DNA of 64,000 nucleotides from Rhynchosporium graminicola (Eukaryota; Ascomycota; Leotiomycetes; Helotiales; Ploettnerulaceae). The first letter of the stretch is position 1. The number at the start of each line of letters is the position of its first letter. Below, one piece after another: positions 47,001-58,394 of this stretch. The position numbers and the translations under genes were made by a program. The DNA is taken from assembly GCA_900074885.1 (NCBI GenBank), contig FJUW01000056.1, positions 279,571 to 343,570 of the forward strand, read 5' to 3'. Under the pieces are notes generated by a model. That model saw only the letters and a list, made by a program, of their open reading frames with translations. It was not told where the DNA came from and ran no database searches.

Positions 47001-50000
47001 CTTAAGCGAATTAGATTCAGAACTATAGATCCCTTACGAGTATAGCTAATAGGCATACGTCTTTTCTAAGGAAGCTAGCGATATTCTCCTTTCTTATCGC
47101 TTATGCGATCACCGAATTGAGCTTAAGGAAGGGGCCGAGAAGAGCCTCAAATACTCCCTCTTATATAAGATATTAGCTAAAGAACTTAAAGTCGTTAAGG
47201 CGTATATTACTAATAACTTAGCTAAAGGTTTTATTGAACTTTCTTAAGTACTATACGCTGCACCTATTCTTTTCGTTAAGAAAGCTAATAGAAGTCTAAG
47301 ATTCTATATCGACTTTCGCGCACTTAATAACCTCACGAGGAAGGATTAATATCTACTGCTATTGATCGATANATACGTCTTTTCTAAGGAAGCTAGCGAT
47401 ATTCTCCTTTCTTATCGCTTATGCGATCACCGAATTGAGCTTAAGGAAGGGGCCGAGAAGAGCCTCAAATACTCCCTCTTATATAAGATATTAGCTAAAG
47501 AACTTAAAGTCGTTAAGGCGTATATTACTAATAACTTAGCTAAAGGTTTTATTGAACTTTCTTAAGTACTATACGCTGCACCTATTCTTTTCGTTAAGAA
47601 AGCTAATAGAAGTCTAAGATTCTATATCGACTTTCGCGCACTTAATAACCTCACGAGGAAGGATTAATATCTACTGCTATTGATCGATAAAACGCTAGCT
47701 AGAATCTTAACTACTAAGATATTCACTAAACTAGATATTCGCTAGGCGTTCTACCGAATTCGAATAGATCTAGCCTCTGAAGAGTATACGACTTTCCGGA
47801 CCTATTATAGTATATATAAGTGTAAGGTACTCTCTTTCGGTCTAACTAACGGCCCTGCGATATACTAGCGATATATGAATAACGTCTTATTCGACTACTT
47901 AAACGACTTCTATATAGTATATCTAGACGATATTCTGATCTACTCTAACGACCTACTATAGTATTAATTACACGTATATAAGGTACTATAACGATTATAA
48001 GATACTAGATTATAAGCTGACCTTAAGAAGTATGAATTTAATATTACTCGCACTAAATACTTTAGATTTATTATCTCTACTTCTGGGATCGAGGTAGACC
48101 CTAAGAAGGTTAATATTATATAATCTTAGAATTACCTGACTATAGTTAAGGGCGTATAATCGTTCTTAGGCTTTTACAACTTCTACTGACGATTTATTAA
48201 GGACTACGGAATTATCGCGAAACCTCTTATATAACTCACTAAAAACAACGTGTTATTTCGGTTCACTAGGGAGTATAAAGATACCTTTGATTACCTAAAG
48301 CACGCTCTCACTTTAGTACTACTCCTCTACTACTATTAGTAATATCTACCTTATATAATCGAAACAGACGCTAGTAATAGAGTAATAGCAGGTGTGCTAT
48401 CGTAATAGCACGACGAAGACTAGTTCCTAGTAGCCTACTTCTCTAAGACTATGCTACCTGCTGAGCTTAATTACGTTATCTACGATAAGGAAATACTCGT
48501 AATTATACGATCTTTCAGTAACTAGAGATCTGAGCTCGCAGGCGCACTATATCAGATCCGTATCGTTACTAATTATAAAGCTCTTAAGTACTTTATAACC
48601 TCTAAACAGCTGAATATACGATAAGCCCGATAGGCCGAGCTACTTGTAGATTATAACTTTATGATTACCTATCGACCTAGGAAGCATAATCTACTCGCCG
48701 ACGCTCTCTCTCGCAGAACAGATAAATTAGACGACTAGAATAACGCTAAAAGAACCTAGCGTTTATAGCAGCTACTACGCGAAGACCAAATCGATCCAGT
48801 ACTACTTATAAGTAACCTCCGGAATAGCTCTGACTCTATAGATAACTTTAAGCTTATTAACGCCTTAGAAGTCGCTGACCTATCGCTAGCCTTTTCTATA
48901 GTATAGTAAGTACTTAACGCTAATCGCACTACGCTATTACTCTAAGCACTACGGAAATAAGCTCTCTCCGCTACTCCTAGAAAACTAACTATAGAAAAAG
49001 ATCTTCTACTCTATAAAGGAATACTAATCGTACCTGACGTTTTATACCTTCGCACGCTACTTATACGCGAAGTATACGACTAATTAGAGACTACTTATCT
49101 AAGTGCAAAGAAGACCTTATAACTACTAGTATTATAATACTAGTAGTACGGAATCGCTTTAACTATTAACTAGTATTACTATAACTATTATACTTACTAA
49201 CGAATTTAAGTACTGCGCGATAAGAAACCGGGCCTCCTCTAACCTCTACTTGTACCGTCACGTCTATAAGAGTATATTATAATCGACTACTATAGCTTTA
49301 ACCGCGATAAATATAGCTACGATAACGTTCTCGTATTTATTAACTATTTTAGTAAATAAGAAATTAGTATTCTATACCGAAAGACCTCAGATACGCGCGA
49401 CCTTATAAAGCTTTACTTATACTACGTATACTACTATTTCGGAGCTCTATTAATAATTACCTCTAATAGAGGGCTTTAATTCGTTTCCCGTTTTTAGACT
49501 ATAGTTATTACGATTCTCAGTACTAAAAGATAGCTTTCTGCAGTAGACTACTTATAAACAGATAGCTAAACAGAGATCTATAAATAATATCTCTAATATA
49601 GATTATAACCTTTTATCTCTTACTATTAAGACGACTAGTCGGAATTCTTACCTATTATAGATTACGCCTAGATAACTCTCCCTTACGAATCCCTTAGAGG
49701 TCTCTTACCCTTTAAAGTCGTTCATAGATATATACCCTGCGTTAATTAGAATTAGAAAGACTTACTTAACTCTATTATGCCTACTAATAAGTTGAATACT
49801 TAGTAAGCTCTAGATTATACTAATCGTCTGCGCGACGCCTAGACTACCGCTTTATTAAGCCTCTAATATGCATAAGCTAAGATATCCTAATCCTATAATC
49901 GCTCACGCCGTGAAGTCGACTTCACTATAGATAACCTTATCTAGCTAGATATGCGCTACTTTACGAGTACTCGACCTAGCAAAAAACTCGACTTCCTGAC

Positions 50001-50450
50001 TAACGGACCCTTCCGTGTAATTGAAAAGGTCAGAAGCTCTTATCGTCTAGAGCTCCTTACTAGTATGAAAGTATATAACGTATTCCCTACTGCTAAGCTA
50101 TAGAAGTATCTAAACGACCCCTTACTAGGATAAACCTTACTACTACTACTACTTATTAATATTACTAGTAACGATAAATAGGAGATCGAAGATATACTTA
50201 CGTACCGTAAGTAGCGTAATAGCCTCTTATACCGAGTTTCCTAGTTAAATCAAGACGTCGATCTCATATAGTACGACGCTATAGATATTAAATACGCTCC
50301 CGCTAAGCTATAATAATTCCACCTTAATAACCTAACGTAAGCTAGACCTCCTGCTAAACTACCTAATTAGCTGAAAGCTTTCTACGATAGAATTGATAAT
50401 TACGACTACCTTAATAGTAATAAGGAAATAGACTAACGCTCGAGGGCGAG
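44100..50450 (+). pseudogene. Gag-pol of gypsy element D
   Basis: Landmarks in order are: protease DSGAN near 45778; RT finger and palm LDIR*AFYRIRI near 47740; active site YLDDILIYS at 47928-47954; FLGFYNFY*RFIKDY near 48160; RNase H ETDASN near 48360 and TYRPRKHNLLADALSRR near 48670. Then come the integrase zinc finger (YCYNC, 49180) and core (IDYYSF..., TSNRGL*FVSRF), and a chromodomain (EIEDILTYRK*RNSLLYRVS*LNQDVDL) at about 50180-50280. The chromodomain places D with the chromoviruses. Stops at former Gln/Trp codons are everywhere. Confidence 0.88.
47055..47689. other. 317-bp exact direct duplication around a single N (probable assembly seam)
   Basis: Bases 47055-47371 and 47373-47689 are identical as read, separated by an N at 47372. 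The duplicated part lies at the start of the RT region, and one copy restores the normal RT spacing. An undetected overlap between two contigs is the simplest explanation. Confidence 0.85.
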
Positions 50451-50472
50451 CTTTTTTCGGAGGGGGGAGTAG

Positions 50473-50707
50473 TATGACGACTAGTCAGGTTTAGAGGTTT
50501 CTCCCTATTAGTAGAAATACTTACTACTAAGCGAGATTACACGAGTAGAGTTTAGGGGCCCCTTTTAATATATATACTTCAATTCTCTCTCTACTTCTTC
50601 ACTCCTTAGTTATAGATTCTCAAGTGATTCTTACTACTTCATATTCATAGTAATATGAGATCTTATTACTCAGGTAGTTTTGAGACCTTTCTAGAGCAAG
50701 CGTCATA
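50473..50707 (+). repeat. 3' LTR of element D
   Basis: It starts TATGACGACTAG and ends GCGTCATA. It is preceded by the purine tract cggagggggg and the motif ctcgagggcgagcttt. Confidence 0.9.
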
Positions 50708-51957
50708 AAGACAGGATATCCTAATATACGGAGATACTTAATAGAGGGAGTATAGTTCACTCCTAGCTTAATATCGTCCTAGAAGCACTTAAAAGGAGTC
50801 TTCTCTTCTACTTTAGAAGTAGAGGTAAGGTTAGCGATATATATATAAGCGAGTAGAATTTCCGGCTATATATAGTCAGGTATATTCTGATCTATTATAA
50901 CTATACGTACCTTCTCGATAATTATATATATAGAGCGTTTAGCTCTTCTATCTTACTCTAGAGTATACGGAGTAGACTCCTCTAGTAGTATTCTAAGGTA
51001 GTCGGTAAGCTCTTTCATCTAAGAGGGAGAATACCCCTTACTTCTATTATATCTCTATATCTTAATTTTGCAGTAATATTACGTTTCGGCTAACTTAATT
51101 AGCTTTTGATTAGCTAGGTATATATCTGACTTCTTAGCGTAGGTAAAGGCCTACTTTCCAGTCGAATAGGCGTATAAGAAGATAGAGGCGTAAGAGTAAC
51201 TATTCAGACCCTTAGGTTTAAGGTATACTATATCTATATGGATTTCATCTATTAATCTGGCAGGTCAGGCACGTGCCGATACCTTATTAACCTTCCGAAT
51301 AGGTCGGCCTTTCTCATATAGTACGTAAAGGCGAGTTCTACTAGTCTTAAGCTCTATAAACTTCATACTAGTAACTATAGATTAAGTGCGGTATACTACG
51401 TTAAAGCTAGCGTGATATATACGTTTATACTAAAGCTCTATATCGACTGTAGCTTGCTCTACTACTGCAGGTAAGCTTAAACCCAGAAGGCTAGCGTACT
51501 CTACGCCGGAGGTCACTTCTTTAATAATGAATAAATCTTCGTTAATTATATAGATCTCCTTCTCCTTAGACGTATAGAGAATAGAACTACGTAAATAACC
51601 TCCTAATTTATTTAATTTAGAACTTGAGTATAGGTAGACTAGAGACTGCGGGATATATAGTATATTATAGCACTCTAATATATATACTATACTATCGGTC
51701 TTTAGCGCCTTAATCGTATAACTTCTAATCCCGGTAGGGCGTAATAGCTTATTAATAGTAAGTATATACTATAAATCGTCTCTTGGTATATATGAGGTAA
51801 ACTTAGAAAGGTCGTTAGATATATGCTCCGTAGCGCCGGTGTCGAAGAGCTATTATAACTTATTATGATAAGAGAATATAGCTATAGAAGCTATAATAGT
51901 AGGGAAATATAGTAAAAGGGCTGCGCCGAAGATACTACTATCGTCGGAATCGTTATC
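50708..51957 (-). pseudogene. Copia E integrase
   Basis: On the minus strand, PARLIDEIHIDIVY (first catalytic Asp region), FLYAYSTGK*AFTYAKKSD (SR..w.y.lk.K), RYNRSKGYSPS, and the block before YLRILGCPVF near 50740 match the order of a copia integrase core. The RILGC block runs straight into the AAGAC duplication and continues at 43825 in frame. Confidence 0.82.
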
Positions 51958-52184
51958 TGTCGGTACCTCCAAATGCCTACTGAGTCAGGAAGGGGATTCT
52001 GGTATAGGGACCCCTGTACATGATACCGGAGGGGATTCGGAGGGGGTTCGGACGTGTATATATATCAGGATTCCTACTTCTACTCGTAGAGTAGACTTTA
52101 TAATATATATACTTTTGACTATCTTAATTCACAGATATATATCGAGATATACTTTGATATATTATTACTAGTACTACACCTATA
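51958..52184 (+). repeat. 5' LTR of element F
   Basis: It starts TGTCGGTACC and ends CACCTATA. It contains gggattcggagggggttcgg and the TATA-rich core gtatatatatcag. Confidence 0.9.
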
Positions 52185-53173
52185 CTAATTAGTAGTATCT
52201 ACGTACTATAGAGAAGCAAGGTCTTAGACTAAAGAATTAATCTAAGATCGAATAAAGAATACTTAACTATATATCTTTCGCTCCTCTTCTACTATCTACA
52301 CGGAAGTTATTATAGATAAACGAGCTATATCTTAAGGCAATTGCTACTATTCGATAGACTTATATACGTCTATTAGCGTCTAACTACGTAGACAAACTGA
52401 TAGTTATAAGTTAGTAACTATTACTACTTATCCGAAATAGCTCTGATACGATTCAGAATTATATCGGATTATACGGAAACACGATAAGGGTCTCCTAGAG
52501 AGCCGGAAATAAAGGAGTTTGATCAAGTAGTAACAGGTACTAAAGCAACTAATAACTACGTACGCAATTTCCGGAAGCTATTCTGCGATAGCTACGTTAA
52601 GGGAGAATTTCTCTTCTAAGACTACTAGGAATATTTCGGAAACTAGACCTTAAATAACTTTAAGCGAATCGATAAGGAGGAAAGGCTATACCTCCGCGAT
52701 AACCTCTGATACTACGGTATATACGTAGAGAGAAGGAAAGGCGTTAATATAGTATAAGCCTTACTAACTACGATAGAAGCAGAGGAAAATATATAGCTAA
52801 AAGATCAGGAGGATATCTAGACTCGGAGCTAAACCAGACCCGATTCGGATACGATTCAGACTAACTAAGCCTAGGACTAGGAAATCCCAGATAACTAGGA
52901 AAATATAAATAATAACTTATCTATTATCTTTATTAAATCAGTAGAAAGAGTATAAGAAGGACTAACTAGAAAAGTAATAATATAGCTACCTACCGGAACT
53001 AATAACTCGCGCACTAGGCTAAACCTAGTATAACGCAACACGTTATATGAAGATATATATAACGCTAAAATACTAGTTTTAATAAGGTTTATAAATTATC
53101 AGAATAGCTCTATTAAGAGGGAAAACACGTATAATATAAGCTAGGAACTACTCTATACGTTACCTAACTAGGG

Positions 53174-55374
53174 TGTAACGACATAAGACTCAAGGCGGTA
53201 TACAAGCAAGAATAAACAAGTAGGGAGGCTAAGAGCGATCTTATATAGTCTGGTACGAAGGAAATAGAAAGATGCAGAGCTCTGAAGGAGTCTGCACCTT
53301 CTATATATACAAGGAGGGTATACCTAAGGCACCGATACTGGCCCGTATCTCCCACGTATACCATGCGCCGTCATATTACCCCCTTCCAAGATAAAGGCTC
53401 GCCCTCGAGCCTTTAAAGGCAATAAGAAACGAAAGAAAAGAGAGTTAAATCCAGTCGAATTCCAAACAAAATCTAAGTGATTATTAATCCAAAGCGTAAG
53501 ACGCAAATCACTCTTTCTTCGTCTTTAATATCGGACAATCGACCTTATAGTGACCGTGCTTCTTATAGTAGTAACATTATACTTCCTCGATAGGTATTAA
53601 GGGCTCAGAAGACGTGCTAACTATTAGTAGAGCTAGAGTAGCTCGAGGTATTAAAGGTAGTCGAGAGAGTTCCAAATCGAGTGCCGTAAGAGAAGAGACT
53701 ATAGCTGAATAATAAGTCTTCTAAGAGTACTTAATTAGAGCGGCAGCTATACGTAGCCGTATAGTAAGCTTCGGCTAGAGGTAAAAGTACTACTCTGATT
53801 CAGCTATACCTCCGAGAATTACCGAGCTTTAGAACTTTGCACGGAATTATAAAAAGGACTCCTTTTTCATCAAAAGCTCATGAAATTCGGTCCGATACTA
53901 CTCCGTTTCGAGTCCGGAAAGGTAGTAAGAAGCGAGTACTGAAATCATCTCTTTAGTAGAGGAGAAAGGCGTAATTTCCGAGAGATACTATAGTTCTAAG
54001 TAACCTCTTGCAAGGCCAGAAGTAGAGCTCTAGACTAGCGCTTTGCGGGCACGCGTAGTCGGGTATCAGTCTGAATTAACTTCTAGTCGGTCCTGAATAG
54101 AAGCACGCTATTAGCTGAAAGACGGGTTGATCCCTGTATTAAGATTATCGATACTTTCAGTCAGTTGCGACTTACCGGAGGTCCGTAAATTATTAATTGA
54201 AGAGCGTTTAAGAGTAAGTTCTGTCGGTAATTGTAATACCGAGTTTACCGAAGGTCCAAGGTTCATCGATTGTGCCTAAGTACATAAAAACTCGGCAAAT
54301 ATCTGTTCGATGCGACTAATACTAATAGAAAGCTCCCGAGTAGTCGATTCTGTCTGTAATTGATAGTCTTCAATCGATTGAAGCAATTCCATAGTAGGTA
54401 CGGAATCGGAGGGGCTATAAGGGTATTCCGGTGAAGCCGTAGGAGCTGGCTGAGCCTTCTTAGGAGGCATAGCCTTAGGTAAGCGAGGCTAAGCGAAAGT
54501 GATAGAACACTTGAAAGTTGTAGAAGAAGCGAAAGTCGAAATCGAATTCTGAAGAAGCCGAAAGATCAAGGAGGGTTAGATATCTTCGTTAAGTAGATAT
54601 AGAAAGTATTAAATTAAAGGTTCTAGTAGAAGGAGGTCGATTCTGCCGAGGGGGTTAAATTGTACCGGGGTACAGGGGTTACAAGTCGGATTCCGGCAAT
54701 TTCCGCTAGGGTAATAAGCTACTTCGTCCTAGCCTAAAAGCAAGGTTTTTCGCTATTAGAGCTACTTTCAGAAGGTTGAAGTCGGGTAAGGGGTTAATAA
54801 ATATTAGGGCCTATAGGGAAGTTCCCACCTAAAATTCGTCCGCTGTTTTACTTCGTACGCACGAAGGAACGAGTTTCGAAGTATCCGAGAGTGACTTCGT
54901 AATAATACTAGTGCTTCTAAGGCTGAATTACGTTCAAATTCCCAGCTGTCCGAGAGATCTCTGGAATCTCGGCTCTTTTGAAAACCTAACCGTCGAATTC
55001 GTAATTGATAGTACTAACTGTTTCCGTATGATTCCGAAGTACAAAAATCCAAGGTAAGTAGAGATAACTCAGCGAAGAGCTCCCTAGTAGTCGAAGTCGT
55101 ACGTCCGAATCGAGTTTTCTAAGTGAGATATTATTTAATACAATCCCAAGCGGTCTTGATCTTTCTATTTAATATAACGAAATAAGACTTAAGGCGGTAT
55201 ATAAGTAAGAATAAACAAGTAGGGAGGCTAAGAGCGATCTTATATAGTCTAGTACGAAGGAAACAGAAAGATGCAGAGCTCTAAAGGAGTCTACACCTTC
55301 TATATATACAAGGAGGGTATGCCTAAGGCACCGATACTGGCCCGTATCTGCCACGTATACCATGCGCCGTCACA
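53174..55374 (-). mobile_element. Gag-only LTR retrotransposon B (TR-GAG-like), inside F
   Basis: It spans 2,201 bp with 202-bp LTRs at 53174-53375 and 55173-55374, flanked by TAGGG (53169-53173, 55375-55379). Same family as A, opposite strand. It keeps a longer intact gag start than A, so it is a younger or less RIP-damaged copy. Confidence 0.92.
53508..54470 (-). pseudogene. Gag of element B
   Basis: A 963-nt frame from ATG 54470 (MPPKKAQPAPTASPEYPYSP) to TGA at 53508-53510. It is open for 64 codons, then a CAG-to-TAG-type stop appears. The zinc knuckle near 53530-53575 keeps more cysteines and histidines than in A (CYYYKKHGHYKVDCP). No other enzyme domain is present. Confidence 0.82.
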
Positions 55375-57027
55375 TAGGGAAGAGGAGAGGCTTTACTTAA
55401 CCCTATACTAGTATAATTAAGGTACCCTAGGGACGGGATATTACTACTATTTATAACGAACCTGAACTATACCGGAAGCAGTTCGGACCCGAACCGGCCT
55501 TTATAGTATATTATAGAATCACTAAGTACGGACTAAGCTAAAGCTCTAGTAAACCTTACTAAGATATATACTAAAGAGCTATAGTATAGCGGAGCGAAAG
55601 ATTATTTAGATAAGAAGCTCTATATATTCGCCGATCTATACTAAAGAGCAGTAGTAGAACTATTAATTTAGAATCGAGCTTTTCTGTTAATACTACGAGA
55701 CGGAGCTAGTACATACTACTATTAGTACCTATAGAATAAGGGATTCTCGTTTAACGAACTTATAGCTGCGACAAGACGTAACTACGAGACTAAGGAGAGA
55801 GCAAATCGCTTCTTAAGTTACTAGTTTACTCTTATATTCGATATATTTAGAGAAGAATCGTATTAACGTGATAAACTAGTACTTACTTAGTTAGAAAACT
55901 ACGCACTTCAGCTATAGAGCTTATAACTAGGTCTTAAAGATAATAATATACGGATAGATAAGACGCTATAGGATAAGCTTATATAAGGAGTATTAGGAAA
56001 TAGCCTCTTTAAAATAGCTCTATTCAACGCTCTATTAACCTTCCTGACGCTTATAAATGGACTGCGAGCTTATATAAGTATAGAAACCATATATAGATCA
56101 CTATCTGGAACAGGTCCGATTCGGGGCCGAACGTATATAATAACCTAGGAATTAGCAAATTCGTACTATTCAGATCGAAAAATAAAGTTCTCCTAAGGGA
56201 ATAAGCGCGAAAATACCTTCTAGCCAAAACCAGGCTATATAGGCTGTATTATATATAGGACAAGATTGCTATAGCAGTCGCTATACGGAGGAAGAGAGAG
56301 CAGCTTCAAAAGTATAGTATTTCGTAAATAAGAAAGCCGAGAGATATAAACTTTCAGATAAATCCTATAAGGCGTATCTGGTATAGAAGGGTTCCGGAGG
56401 CGATTCGGAACCTGATATAGAAGATAAGTCTTAAGGCACGTAATCGTTAAGTCCAGAGGACGAAGAAAGCGAAGACGAACGAAATAATAGTATAGCTAAC
56501 TATATAACTATTTTCATAGTAAGTAAAACTAAGTATGACGCTAGGGATATTCTATTATAGTTAGAAGAACGAAAAGCAGAGTATATTCTAGCTTCACGAA
56601 TCAGATTACTAATAGTAAATAACATATTTATAACCTAATAGACAGACTACTTCTTTTAAGAGTTATTAATCGATATAGGAGCCTCAAATCGTAATACAAG
56701 AGGTCTTAACCAGCTTAAGGCGTTATAGAGAATTCAGAATATAAAACTCGATATAAGCTAGGCAAGTAAGAGTCGGATCATATTCGGAGCCAGTTCGAGA
56801 TCGACACTAGGAGTAGTAATAGTTAATATACCTGCTAGGATAATAGACTTCATAATTATCGACGCAGATATACTATTCCTTATATATTTATAATAACTAG
56901 ATAAGCTAAACGCATAATACGATAACCTAAGGAATATATTAATTTAAGGCGAGAAGAGATACCTAATTATAAGAAAACAGGAGTATCTATAGCTTCTTCT
57001 TAATAAAACTGATTAACTACTTAATAC

Positions 57028-58394
57028 TGTAACGACACAAGACTCAAGGCGGTATACAAGTAAGAATAAACAAGTAGGGAGGCCAAGAGCGATCTTATAT
57101 AGTCTAGTACGAAGGAAACAGAAAGATACAGAGCTCTAAAGGAGTCTGCACCTTCTATATATATAAGGAGGGTATACCTAAGGCACCGATACTAGCCCGT
57201 ATCTGCCACATATACCATACGCCGTCACATTACCCCCTTCCAAGACAAAGGCTCGCCCTCGAGCCTTTAAAAGCAAATAAAAAACGAAAGAAAAGGGAGT
57301 CAATTCAAGTCGAATTCCAAACAAAATCCAAGTAATTATCAATCTAAAGCGTAACTTTCAGTCAGTTGCGACTTGCCGGAGGTCTGTAAATTATCAATTG
57401 AAAAGCGTTCAAGGGTAGGTCCTTTCGGTAATTAAGGTATCGAGTTTACCGAAGGTTCAGGGTTTACCGGTAAAGTCGTAGGAGCTAGCTAAGCCTTCTT
57501 AGGAGGCATTAAGTAAGCGAGGCTAAGCGAAAGTGATAGAACACTTGAAAGTTATAGAAGAAGCGAAAGTCGAAATCGAATTCTGAAGAAGCTAAAAGAT
57601 CAAGGAGAGTCGGATATCTTAGTTAAGTAGATATAGAGAGAGTTAAATCAAAGGTTCTAGTAGAGGGGGGTCGATTCTGCCGAGGGGGACAGATTATACC
57701 GGGGTACAGGGATTACAAGTCGGATTCCGACAATTTCCGCTAGGGTAATAAGCTACTTCGTCCTAGCCTAAAAGCAAGGTTTTTCGCTATCAGAGCTACT
57801 TTCGGAAACTTGAAGTCGGGTAAGGGGATAGTAAATATCAGGGCCTTAAGGGAAGTTTCCACCTAAAATTCGTCTGTTATAACCCTACGTAAGGGGGGTA
57901 ATTCGAGTATCCGAGAGTGACTCGCAAAACTAGTGCTTCTGAGCGTCGATTATACCTAAATCTCTAGCTATCTAAGAGATCTCCGGAATCTTAGCTCTTT
58001 TGAAAGCCTAACCGTCGAATCAGAGAGTTATATACGTAATCGAGACAGGTACGTATATGCGCCGAAACTATATCAAAGTAATAAAGACAATAGAACACTC
58101 AATAAAGAGGTCAAAGAGTTCGTCTATAATCGAGCTTTCTAAGTAAGATATTATTTAATACCGTCCCCGGCGGTCTTAATCTTTCTGTTTAATATAACGA
58201 CATAAGACTCAAGGCGGTATATAAGTAAGAATAAACAAGTAGGGAGGCTAAGAGCGATCTTATATAGTCTAGTACGAAGGAAACAGAAAGATACAGAGCT
58301 CTAAAGGAGTCTGCACCTTCTATATATACAAGGAGGGTATGCCTAAGGCACCGATACTAGCCCGTATCTGCTACGTATACTATGCGCCGTCATA
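57028..58394 (-). mobile_element. Gag-only LTR retrotransposon C, internally deleted, inside F
   Basis: It spans 1,367 bp with 202-bp LTRs at 57028-57229 and 58193-58394, flanked by AATAC (57023-57027, 58395-58399). Compared with B, most of gag is missing: the sequence jumps from the post-gag region (near 57354) to gtcagttgcgact, which lies within the first third of gag in B. It also has smaller gaps near the gag start. Confidence 0.9.

Larger units (their letters stand above)
43826..50707 (+). mobile_element. Ty3/gypsy chromovirus D, full length, RIP-degraded
   Basis: It spans 6,882 bp with 235-bp LTRs (43826-44060 and 50473-50707) and the duplication AAGAC (43821-43825, 50708-50712). On the plus strand it has gag, protease (LLDSGAN, near 45766-45795), RT, RNase H, integrase and a C-terminal chromodomain, in Ty3/gypsy order. 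The LTRs differ by about 17 changes, mostly transitions. The true length is probably about 318 bp shorter, because an exact duplication around an N at 47372 looks like an assembly error. Confidence 0.92.
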
